In this document: one piece after another, positions 7,498 to 12,557 of the stretch
Numbering within the stretch: the stretch's first letter is position 1
Layout of the letters: every line of letters starts with the position of its first letter
Assembly (NCBI GenBank): GCA_021821225.1
Contig: JAKACR010000055.1
Coordinates: 1 to 12,557 of the forward strand
From: Bacillota bacterium
GTDB lineage: Bacteria; Bacillota; Bacilli; Alicyclobacillales; SLC66
Reading direction: 5' to 3'
DNA length: 12,557 nt
Made by a program: the position numbers and the translations under genes
Notes under the pieces: model-generated
Told to the model about the DNA's origin: nothing
Database searches by the model: none
Seen by the model: the letters and a program-made list of their open reading frames with translations, nothing else

Positions 7498-7566
7498 AAA
7501 AGTCATTTGGAACAGGCTCTTTTGATACGCCCGTGTCGATTCTTTTGTTGCGCTGACGGGCAAGTT

Positions 7567-7599
7567 CTGACAACCTTCGCCATATAGATCAACTATACT
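7567..7599 (+). promoter_or_regulatory. spoIIG-type promoter with long spacer and Spo0A box
   Basis: CTGACA (7567-7572) matches the sigma-A -35 at five of six bases, and TATACT (7594-7599) matches the -10 at five of six. They are 21 bp apart instead of 17. This echoes the Bacillus subtilis spoIIG promoter, a sigma-A promoter with an unusually long spacer (22 bp) that Spo0A~P activates. An exact inverted 0A box, TTCGCCA (7576-7582; consensus TGNCGAA), lies in the spacer, and a one-mismatch box, TGTCGAT, lies at 7534-7540. Predicted transcription starts about 18 bases before the spoIIGA ATG. Spo0A control is inferred from the motifs. Confidence 0.7.
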
Positions 7600-7623
7600 G
7601 GACCAAAAGCCTTGAGGTGCGCG

Positions 7624-8646
7624 ATGGTCGTTTATGTCGACCTGGCTTTTGTCATCAATCTGTTCGTGGATGCGAGTCTGCTTTTTGTCACCGCGACCGT
7701 GCTGAGGGCGCGTTGCCGGTCTTGGCGGGTATTTACGGCCGCGGCGGTCGGATCCGCGTACGCGGTGGCGACCCTTTTTCCCGGAACGGGAACGCTCCGT
7801 TTATTTGTCGTGAAGTGGCTTTGCTCCGTGGTGATGGTGCAGATAGCGCTGGGACCATCACCTGCGCTTTTTCGGCATTACCGGGAATGGGCGCGGCTAT
7901 TGCGCCAGGTGGCGGTGTTTTACGCAGTGGCGTTTGCGGCCGGAGGCGCCGTCTACGGCCTGCAGAATCTGTTTCACGCGCGGCCAGAGCTGTCGGGGCT
8001 GGCCCTCGTGCACGGGCGGATCGCGTGGTGGACTAGCATCGGCGCGCTGGCGATCGTCAGTTTCGTTCCTGTCGGTCTGTGGCTCGTGCGCCTTGCGCTC
8101 GTCGCCGGCAGGCGACTGCGTGCAAATGACCGGCACCTGTGCGATGTCGAGATTCGCTTGGGCGGCCGGGCGGTCCAGTTGCGCGCGCTGGTGGACACGG
8201 GCAACAGTTTGGCCGATCCGATCTCGCGGGCGCCGGTGGCCATCGTGCGGGCGGGGGCGGTCGCCGATCTGCTTCCTCCCGCGCTGTATTCTCCGGTGCT
8301 TGGGGGCGCCGATCCGCTGCGCGCGTTGTATGGTTCTGCGCAGGAATTGGGAGAATTTTCAGAGCGCGTCCGTATCGTGCCCTTCCGTGGAGTGGGCGGC
8401 AGGGACGGACAGTTGCTGGCCTTTCGCCCGGATGACGCAATCGTCCGGATAAAAGGGACGGAGTCCTCGGTCATGCCGCTTCTGGTGGCAATGCAGGCGC
8501 AGCCTCTTGCGCGGACTGAGCACTATGATTGTCTCCTTCCGGCTGTCATTGACCTGTCGAACTTTGTGGAAAGGAGAGATCCGGGTGTTGATTCCGATGC
8601 GCATGCGGCTGGGCTTTCGTCTGCTCGTTCTTCGCATACTGCTTAG
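7624..8646 (+). CDS. spoIIGA: SpoIIGA, pro-sigma-E processing aspartic protease
   Basis: SpoIIGA is a membrane protease at the polar septum that cleaves the pro-peptide of sigma-E in the mother cell after a signal from the forespore protein SpoIIR. The 340-aa product begins [20 protein letters not shown]. Its N-terminal half holds about five membrane helices (to about residue 165). The cytoplasmic half carries the retroviral-like aspartic motif [11 protein letters not shown] with the catalytic Asp at residue 191, then [16 protein letters not shown], which matches the family's RLIPYRGVG block. ATG 7624 follows TGAGGTG closely (7613-7619). TTG 7612 is in frame but would sit on the ribosome site itself. 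The last 62 nt overlap sigE, giving a C-terminal tail (ending SSARSSHTA) that I do not recognise as conserved. Length is normal for the family (about 300-340). Confidence 0.95.
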   Translation: MVVYVDLAFVINLFVDASLLFVTATVLRARCRSWRVFTAAAVGSAYAVATLFPGTGTLRLFVVKWLCSVVMVQIALGPSPALFRHYREWARLLRQVAVFYAVAFAAGGAVYGLQNLFHARPELSGLALVHGRIAWWTSIGALAIVSFVPVGLWLVRLALVAGRRLRANDRHLCDVEIRLGGRAVQLRALVDTGNSLADPISRAPVAIVRAGAVADLLPPALYSPVLGGADPLRALYGSAQELGEFSERVRIVPFRGVGGRDGQLLAFRPDDAIVRIKGTESSVMPLLVAMQAQPLARTEHYDCLLPAVIDLSNFVERRDPGVDSDAHAAGLSSARSSHTA

Positions 8647-9316
8647 TGTCAAGGCGCTGGAACTGGAAACTATCTATTACGTGGGCGGTAGTGAGGCGCT
8701 TCCGCCGCCGCTCACGCGGGAAGAAGAAGAGTTCCTGCTGGCCAAACTGCCGGGCGGCGACGAGGCGGTCCGAGCGCTTCTCATCGAACGGAACCTACGC
8801 CTTGTTGTGTATATTGCTCGAAAATTCGAGAATACGGGCATCAATATCGAGGATCTCGTGTCCATCGGGACGATCGGCCTGATCAAGGCCGTCAACACGT
8901 TTGACACGGAGAAGAAGATCAAGCTGGCGACCTACGCGTCGCGCTGCATCGAGAACGAGATTCTCATGTTTCTTCGGCGCAACAACAAGGTGCGCGTCGA
9001 GGTGTCGTTTGACGAACCGCTCAATGTGGACTGGGACGGAAACGAGCTGCTGCTCTCCGACGTGCTCGGGACGGATGTCGACACGATCTACCGGGATATT
9101 GAGGAAGAGGTGGACCGCGACCTGCTCTACGGGGCGCTGGAAAAGCTGGGCGAACGGGAACGTCGGATCATGGAACTGCGCTTCGGGCTGACGGGAGAGA
9201 AAGAGATGACGCAAAAGGATGTCGCGGACCTGCTCGGAATCTCGCAGTCTTATATCTCGCGTCTGGAGAAGCGGATCATCAAGCGGTTGCGCAAGGAATT
9301 CAACAAGATGATGTAG
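8585..9316 (+). CDS. sigE: RNA polymerase sigma-E precursor (mother-cell sporulation sigma factor)
   Basis: Sigma-E directs early mother-cell transcription after septation and is made as an inactive membrane-bound precursor. The 243-aa product starts with a basic, hydrophobic pro-sequence of about 31 residues, then [13 protein letters not shown], the conserved mature N-terminus. Cleavage is expected between the paired tyrosines, by analogy with Bacillus subtilis. The remainder is almost identical to known sigma-[23 protein letters not shown] (region 2), [34 protein letters not shown], and [21 protein letters not shown] (region 4.2 helix-turn-helix). GTG 8585 has AAGGAGA seven bases upstream, making it the best start; TTG 8588 is next. 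It lies inside the end of spoIIGA, so synthesis of protease and substrate is probably translationally coupled. Confidence 0.96.
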   Translation: MLIPMRMRLGFRLLVLRILLSVKALELETIYYVGGSEALPPPLTREEEEFLLAKLPGGDEAVRALLIERNLRLVVYIARKFENTGINIEDLVSIGTIGLIKAVNTFDTEKKIKLATYASRCIENEILMFLRRNNKVRVEVSFDEPLNVDWDGNELLLSDVLGTDVDTIYRDIEEEVDRDLLYGALEKLGERERRIMELRFGLTGEKEMTQKDVADLLGISQSYISRLEKRIIKRLRKEFNKMM

Positions 9317-9339
9317 GGGGGTGCGCGTTCAGAAACCAT

Positions 9340-9368
9340 GCATAATTCACCCCTCCAGGGACATACTG
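9340..9368 (+). promoter_or_regulatory. sigma-F/sigma-G-type forespore promoter of sigG
   Basis: GCATA (9340-9344) fits the shared sigma-F/sigma-G -35 (GYATA/GHATR). The -10 reads as GGACATACTG (9359-9368) for sigma-F (GGnnAnAnTR) or as CATACTG (9362-9368) for sigma-G (CATnnTA). Spacers are 14 and 17 bp, each about one base shorter than the usual 15 and 18. In Bacillus subtilis sigG is started by sigma-F and then autoregulated by sigma-G, so a dual promoter is expected exactly here. The start site would be near 9373-9376. Confidence 0.75.
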
Positions 9369-9401
9369 GTACACGAAGTTGACCGGAATGCGCCTGGAGG
9401 G
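9351..9401 (+). promoter_or_regulatory. hairpin that can mask the sigG ribosome site
   Basis: CCCTCCAGG (9351-9359) is perfectly complementary to CCTGGAGGG (9393-9401), which contains the sigG Shine-Dalgarno GGAGGG. An inner stem, CTGGT (9366-9370) with ACCGG (9382-9386, one G-U pair), supports the fold. The upstream arm lies within the promoter spacer and -10, so it is present only in transcripts reading through from sigE. Confidence 0.65.
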
Positions 9402-9407
9402 ACCCAC

Positions 9408-10184
9408 TTGAAACGCAACAAAGTCGAGATCTGCGGTGTCAATACGTCGCAGCTTCCAGTGCTTAACAACTCGGAAATGAGAAGTCTTTTCACCCGACTG
9501 CAATCCGGCGAGACGCAAGTCCGGGAAAAACTCGTAAACGGCAACCTGCGGCTGGTGCTCTCTGTCATCCAGAGATTCAACAACCGGGGAGAATATGTCG
9601 ACGATCTTTTCCAGGTCGGTTGTATCGGACTCATGAAGGCGATCGACAATTTTGATCTTGGCCAGAACGTAAAATTCTCCACCTACGCGGTGCCGATGAT
9701 CATCGGGGAGATCCGCCGCTACCTGCGCGACAACAATCCTATCCGGGTCAGCCGCTCCCTGCGCGATATCGCCTACCGCGCGTTGCAGATTCGCGACAGC
9801 CTCACGAACGAACATCTGCGGGAACCCACCATCACGGAGATATCTCAAGCCATGGATGTGCCGAAAGAAGAGGTGGTCTTTGCGCTCGACGCCATCCAGG
9901 ACCCGGTGTCCCTGTTTGAGCCCATTTACCATGACGGCGGCGATCCGATTTTCGTCATGGACCAGATCAGCGATGAACAGAACCAGGACTCCACGTGGAT
10001 CGAGGAGATTGCCATCCGGGAAGCGATGCAGTATCTGTCGGTGCGGGAAAAGAAAATTCTGTCCATGCGCTTTTTCGAGGGGAAGACGCAAATGGAGGTG
10101 GCGGACGAGATCGGCATTTCGCAGGCGCAGGTGTCGCGACTGGAGAAAGCGGCGATCGGCCACATGCAAAAGCACATTGATTAA
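9408..10184 (+). CDS. sigG: RNA polymerase sigma-G (late forespore sporulation sigma factor)
   Basis: Sigma-G controls late forespore genes such as those for small acid-soluble proteins, germination receptors and spore DNA protection. The 258-aa product is close to known sigma-G over its whole length: RNKVEICGVNTSQLPVL at the N-terminus, then NLRLVLSVIQRFNNRGEYVD and FSTYAVPMIIGEIRRYLRDN (region 2). It continues with IRVSRSLRDIAYRALQIRDSL (region 3), VFALDAIQDPVSLFEPIYHD, and GKTQMEVADEIGISQAQVSR (region 4.2). TTG 9408 was chosen because GGAGGG (9396-9401) is six bases upstream and the protein then starts at the family position; longer in-frame versions from 9321 read across the promoter. A weak start codon and a maskable ribosome site both suggest deliberately limited translation. 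It lies 91 nt after sigE with no terminator visible between them. Confidence 0.96.
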   Translation: MKRNKVEICGVNTSQLPVLNNSEMRSLFTRLQSGETQVREKLVNGNLRLVLSVIQRFNNRGEYVDDLFQVGCIGLMKAIDNFDLGQNVKFSTYAVPMIIGEIRRYLRDNNPIRVSRSLRDIAYRALQIRDSLTNEHLREPTITEISQAMDVPKEEVVFALDAIQDPVSLFEPIYHDGGDPIFVMDQISDEQNQDSTWIEEIAIREAMQYLSVREKKILSMRFFEGKTQMEVADEIGISQAQVSRLEKAAIGHMQKHID

Positions 10185-10227
10185 GGGCCGTCTACCTCGC
10201 GAAAGGCAGACATACGCTTACTGTGAA

Positions 10228-10247
10228 CGCCGGTATTGACACCGGCG
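10228..10247 (+). other. 7-bp hairpin in the sigG-ylmC gap
   Basis: CGCCGGT (10228-10234) pairs perfectly with ACCGGCG (10241-10247) around a six-base loop, ATTGAC. It lies 18 nt before the ylmC start with no T-run after it, so it looks more like a leader stem near the ribosome site than a terminator. Confidence 0.4.
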
Positions 10248-10265
10248 CCGCGGGGGCGATGCGTG

Positions 10266-10556
10266 ATGAGAGCGTCCGAATTGCAAGCCAAAGACGTGAT
10301 CAATGTGGTGGACGGGAGGAAGCTCGGATCGATCGGTGATCTGGATATCGACGTGGACAGCGGATTGATCCGGGCGATGGTCGTCCCGCCGGCAGGACGT
10401 TTTTTTGGTTTGCTCGCAAGCGGGGAGGAAGTCGTCATTCCCTGGACAAATATCGTGAAAATCGGCGCGGATGTCGTTCTGGTCGACCTCCGACAGGCGG
10501 AGACCGCCCTGCCTGCGTCCGGCGCGCGTCCGAGCCCGACTTCCGCAGGCTATTGA
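10266..10556 (+). CDS. ylmC: YlmC/YmxH family PRC-barrel protein
   Basis: This is a small protein of 96 aa with one PRC-barrel-like domain. RASELQAKDVINVVDGRKLGSIGDLDIDVDSGLIRAMVV runs over residues 2-41, and EEVVIPWTNIVKIGADVVLVDL completes the barrel; a Pro/Ala/Ser tail follows. It matches Bacillus subtilis YlmC, encoded between sigG and ylmD, and the family is often annotated as a sporulation protein, but no mechanism is established. I prefer ATG 10266 because homology begins at the next residues. The adjacent GTG 10263 is equally close to the weak G-rich site GGGGG (10252-10256), and TTG 10236 would run through the hairpin just upstream. The 100 nt before ylmD contain a GCCGCG/CGCGGC inverted repeat (10564-10569, 10584-10589) but no convincing promoter. 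Confidence 0.92.
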   Translation: MRASELQAKDVINVVDGRKLGSIGDLDIDVDSGLIRAMVVPPAGRFFGLLASGEEVVIPWTNIVKIGADVVLVDLRQAETALPASGARPSPTSAGY

Positions 10557-10656
10557 GAGGGTCGCCGCGCTGTTGACGGCTGTCGCGGCAACGGCCTTTG
10601 TGGTACCATGGTGCAAGGTTGACTGGTTCGGTGAAGCCGGCCGCGGAGGTGCCAGC

Positions 10657-11457
10657 GTGGCGGATATGCTGTGGATCGATCACTTTGGCAACGGCGCCGT
10701 TGTCGCTTGTTTTTCCGGTCGGGACGGGGGAGTCAGCCGTTCGCCGTACGCGTCGAAAAACCTCGGCCTGCACGTGGACGACGACGCGTTGTCCGTGCTG
10801 GAGAATCGCCGGCGGGTCGCGCGCCGTCTGGGTATGGCGGTGAATCGCATCACCTATGCGGAGCAGGTGCATGGTGCGGGCGTGACGGTGGTGGGGCGCA
10901 GGGAGATCGGTCGCGGCGCCCGGGACATAAAGGACGCGCTGCCGGGGGTGGACGCGATGGTCACGCGTGCCAAGGGAGTGGCGCTCGCCGTCCTGGCCGC
11001 GGATTGTGCGCCGATTCTGCTCGCGGATGCGGATGCGGGTGTCGTGGCGGCCGTGCACGCGGGCTGGCGGGGCGCCGTACAGGGAGTGGCGCTGTCCGCG
11101 CTGCACTCCATGATGGAACAGGGAGCGCGGGCAGAGCGGGTGCAAGTTGTCATCGGACCCGCAATTCGGGGTTGTTGCTACGAGGTGGACGCTCCCGTGG
11201 TGCAGGCCGTGCAGAGGGCGGTCGAGCGCTTCTCGCCGACTTGCGCCGCGCCTTTTGCGCCGCGGCTCTCCGGGGAGTCCGGCAGATCCATGCTGGACAT
11301 CCCGGCGCTTTGCCGCGACCAGTTGGCGTCCGCCGGCGTGGAGGCGCGCAAGATCGTTGACGTGGGCATCTGCACAAAATGCATGCCGGGTTATTTCTCC
11401 CACAGGCGCGACAAAGGGTCGACGGGCCGACACGGAGGATTCATCGGCTTGGCGTGA
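10657..11457 (+). CDS. ylmD: YlmD, YfiH/LACC1 family purine nucleoside phosphorylase-like protein
   Basis: The protein is 266 aa and belongs to the multicopper polyphenol oxidase (DUF152) family. Members have been shown to act on purine nucleosides (adenosine phosphorylase and deaminase activity), whereas the older laccase name is doubtful. The expected metal and catalytic residues are all present: His72 in AEQVHGAGV, Cys117 in AADCAPILLAD and His134 in VHAGWRGAVQG. IGPAIRGCCYEV and CTKCMPGYFSHRRDKGSTGRHGGFIGL are further family blocks, the last normally closing the protein. I chose GTG 10657 because GGAGG (10645-10649) is seven bases upstream and the family starts near here; the reading frame stays open to 10471 but overlaps ylmC. 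The gene context beside sepF is conserved in Bacilli, but its link to division is not understood. Confidence 0.93.
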   Translation: MADMLWIDHFGNGAVVACFSGRDGGVSRSPYASKNLGLHVDDDALSVLENRRRVARRLGMAVNRITYAEQVHGAGVTVVGRREIGRGARDIKDALPGVDAMVTRAKGVALAVLAADCAPILLADADAGVVAAVHAGWRGAVQGVALSALHSMMEQGARAERVQVVIGPAIRGCCYEVDAPVVQAVQRAVERFSPTCAAPFAPRLSGESGRSMLDIPALCRDQLASAGVEARKIVDVGICTKCMPGYFSHRRDKGSTGRHGGFIGLA

Positions 11458-11468
11458 GGGGGGAGACT

Positions 11469-12170
11469 GTGACGTTGACGGTTGACGAAACGGCATACCG
11501 CAGCCTCATTCGCGAACGCCTGGCGGATATCCGCGAGCGGATCGGCGCGGCCTGCGCGCGTTCTGGCCGTTCTGCAGATGAAGTGACGTTGGTGGCTGTG
11601 ACAAAGTACATCGACGCGTCGCGCACGGCGCTTCTTGCGCAGGAAGGGGTGCGGCATTGCGGCGAAAACCGCTGGCAGAGCGCGCAGGAAAAAGTGGCGT
11701 CGGGCATTCCTGTACAGTGGCATTTTATCGGCCCCTTGCAGCGCAATAAAGCGGGCAAGGTGGCGCATTCCTTCGATTGGGTCCACAGTGTCGACCGCGC
11801 CGCGCTGGCCGTCGATCTCTCGCGCTTTGCGGCCGAAGGCGGCAGGACGCTGAGTGTGCTCGTGCAGGTGAATCTGTCGGGGGAACCCCAGAAGGCCGGC
11901 GTCGCGCCGCACGACGCGGAGTCGTTGCTGGCGCAGTGCCAGGAACTCCCCGGACTGTCCTTGCAGGGATTGATGACGGTCGGACGGCAGGGACAGGGCG
12001 CGGCGGCGACACTGCGGGAATTTGCCGGATTGCGCAAGTTGCGTGACCAGCTTGGCTTGCGCCTTGGCGTCGATCTTCCGCATCTGTCCATGGGCATGTC
12101 GGACGACTACGAACTGGCCGTCGAGGAGGGGGCGACGCTGGTGCGCATCGGCCGCGCGCTTGTGTTGTGA
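11469..12170 (+). CDS. ylmE: YlmE, YggS/PROSC-type pyridoxal phosphate homeostasis protein
   Basis: This is a 233-aa protein of the YggS/PLPBP family, which binds pyridoxal 5'-phosphate and helps control vitamin B6 and amino-acid pools without a known catalytic reaction. The PLP lysine is Lys46 in VTLVAVTKY. GENRWQSAQEK, WHFIGPLQRNKAGK, VNLSGEPQKAGV and LSMGMSDDYELAVEEGATLVRIGRALVL follow in the usual order. The C-terminus stops right after the last phosphate-loop block and lacks the short tail many homologues have. The start is ambiguous. GTG 11469 and TTG 11475 both lie after the run GAGGGGGGAG (11456-11465), which overlaps the ylmD stop. I give GTG; TTG would shorten it by two residues. 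The gap to ylmD is 11 nt, so the two are co-transcribed. Confidence 0.94.
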   Translation: MTLTVDETAYRSLIRERLADIRERIGAACARSGRSADEVTLVAVTKYIDASRTALLAQEGVRHCGENRWQSAQEKVASGIPVQWHFIGPLQRNKAGKVAHSFDWVHSVDRAALAVDLSRFAAEGGRTLSVLVQVNLSGEPQKAGVAPHDAESLLAQCQELPGLSLQGLMTVGRQGQGAAATLREFAGLRKLRDQLGLRLGVDLPHLSMGMSDDYELAVEEGATLVRIGRALVL

Positions 12171-12192
12171 AGTTGTGGATGTTGTTCAAAAA

Positions 12193-12242
12193 GGGGGCAG
12201 AACTCCCCGGCGCATTGCCGCGTCATCGCCGGAAACGCCCCC
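12193..12242 (-). terminator. possible minus-strand intrinsic terminator (nested GC hairpin)
   Basis: GGGGGC (12193-12198) pairs with GCCCCC (12237-12242), and within it CCGGCG (12207-12212) pairs with CGCCGG (12227-12232). Read on the minus strand, this hairpin is followed by TTTTTGAAC, the form of an intrinsic terminator. No minus-strand gene is visible here, so its biological role is unclear. It competes with the long-range 18-bp stem for the same GGGGGC arm. Confidence 0.35.
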
Positions 12243-12266
12243 TCACGCACCCCAAAACGTACGCTC

Positions 12267-12313
12267 GGGGACATGGGATAAACGCAATTCCGGCAGGCGC
12301 GTCCCATGTCCCC
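12267..12313. repeat. palindromic repeat, copy 2 (GGGGACATG family)
   Basis: The perfect 12-nt arms are GGGGACATGGGA (12267-12278) and TCCCATGTCCCC (12302-12313), with a 23-nt centre. It aligns with the reverse complement of the element at 2054-2104. The difference in length is explained mainly by four extra bases (TTTA) in copy 1 beside the inner end of the CATGTCCC arm. It is the better-preserved of the two palindromes. Confidence 0.75.
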
Positions 12314-12427
12314 AAGGTCCGCATTTCTGGCTGCTTTCTTGCCCTGCGCAAATCTTGCCTGCTCCCTTTTTGAACAGGCTCTTGTAGGGGGTCGGACAGG
12401 GTTTTTTGCGCCGAAGGGCGTCCGGAA

Positions 12428-12456
12428 AGAGGAATGCGGAAAAATGTGTCGAATAT
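12428..12456 (+). promoter_or_regulatory. sigma-H-type promoter upstream of sepF
   Basis: AGAGGAATG (12428-12436) matches the sigma-H -35 consensus RnAGGAwWW at all but the last base. GTCGAATAT (12448-12456) matches the -10 consensus RnnGAATww completely. The spacer is 11 bp, within the usual 11-12. Transcription would start about 60 nt before sepF. Sigma-H control of division genes is known for ftsAZ in Bacillus subtilis; for sepF it is inferred here. Confidence 0.65.
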
Positions 12457-12520
12457 AACCTTCACGCATGGCGAAGACGCGCTGATTTTGTTGTTTTCGC
12501 TGCAAGAAGGAGATGAGACC

Positions 12521-12557
12521 ATGTTGAACAGAGTCATGAATTTCCTGGGACTGGGCG
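12521..12557 (+). CDS. sepF: cell division protein SepF, first codons only
   Basis: Twelve codons are visible (MLNRVMNFLGLG) before the window ends. They form a short amphipathic helix, as expected for the N-terminal membrane anchor of SepF, the FtsZ-binding protein that acts alongside FtsA. A strong ribosome site, AAGGAG (12507-12512), lies eight bases before ATG 12521. The position directly after ylmC-ylmD-ylmE is the normal place for sepF (ylmF). The identification depends on context plus these few residues, since the diagnostic SepF core is outside the window. Confidence 0.75.
   Translation, partial: MLNRVMNFLGLG

Larger units (their letters stand above)
12183..12376. repeat. 194-nt element bounded by 18-bp inverted repeats
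   Basis: TGTTCAAAAAGGGGGCAG (12183-12200) is the reverse complement of CTGCTCCCTTTTTGAACA (12359-12376) except at one position. Inside are a nested GC-rich hairpin (12193-12242) and copy 2 of the GGGGACATG palindrome (12267-12313), so the whole could fold as a branched structure. It occupies most of the ylmE-sepF gap and holds no credible gene. It could be a MITE-like insertion, a bidirectional terminator (T5 follows the stem on both strands) or a structured RNA. Confidence 0.6.

Noticed and set aside
10236..10241. TTGACA as a -35 box for ylmC
   Set aside because: It is in the loop and arm of a hairpin, and nothing resembling a -10 lies 16-18 bp downstream in the GC-rich sequence before the start codon.
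10573..10609. TTGACG plus TGGTACCAT as a ylmD promoter
   Set aside because: The spacer to TACCAT is 25 bp, far too long, and no activator site justifies it. A weak extended -10 alone was not enough to call.
12402..12420. T6 run with CGCC/GGCG hairpin as a terminator before sepF
   Set aside because: The T-run precedes the hairpin on the + strand, and on the minus strand it becomes an A-run after it, so neither orientation forms an intrinsic terminator. The stem is only 4 bp.
1..12557. tRNA or rRNA genes, CRISPR arrays, prophage or insertion-sequence genes
   Set aside because: None was seen on either strand; apart from the small palindromes, the region is conserved core genome.

Overview
This window is a chromosomal core region from a moderately high-GC, endospore-forming member of the Firmicutes (Bacillota). 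It carries the distal division and cell-wall (dcw) cluster, then the sporulation sigma-factor pair sigE/sigG, then the ylm genes. Twelve complete genes and two partial ones, all on the + strand, account for nearly all of it. Placing murA between murB and divIB, with sigE-sigG after ftsZ, fits Bacilli outside Bacillus sensu stricto. The Alicyclobacillaceae are my best guess from memory of gene order, not a demonstrated assignment.

Layout. 1-749: murB (5' end missing). 754-2040: murA. 2041-2213: intergenic, with a palindromic repeat and a hairpin. 2214-4780: divIB, two DUF881 genes (ylxW/ylxX-like) and sbp, packed with start/stop overlaps. 4781-4897: leader of ftsA. 4898-7297: ftsA and ftsZ. 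7298-7623: intergenic, with two palindromic structures, an A/T-rich tandem repeat and a Spo0A-type promoter. 7624-9316: spoIIGA and sigE, overlapping by 62 nt. 9317-9407: a forespore-type promoter and an RBS-masking hairpin. 9408-10184: sigG. 10266-12170: ylmC, ylmD, ylmE. 12171-12520: intergenic, with a large inverted-repeat structure, a second copy of the palindromic repeat and a sigma-H-type promoter. 12521 to the end: first codons of sepF.

How the genes work together. MurB and MurA make UDP-MurNAc, the committed precursor of peptidoglycan. DivIB belongs to the DivIB-DivIC-FtsL complex of the divisome. FtsZ forms the Z ring, and FtsA and SepF anchor it to the membrane. At sporulation, SpoIIGA at the polar septum cleaves pro-sigma-E in the mother cell, and sigma-G takes over in the forespore. 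YlmC, YlmD and YlmE are the usual companions of sepF.

The gene content is conventional; I found no novel multi-gene system. The signals most worth checking are regulatory. They are a hairpin that would hide the sigG RBS only in read-through transcripts, a near-consensus sigma-H promoter before sepF, a spoIIG-like promoter with a 21-bp spacer, a dispersed GGGGACATG palindrome in two opposite orientations, and a 194-nt inverted-repeat structure before sepF. All gene calls rest on translated motifs and remembered family sequences; no database search was run.
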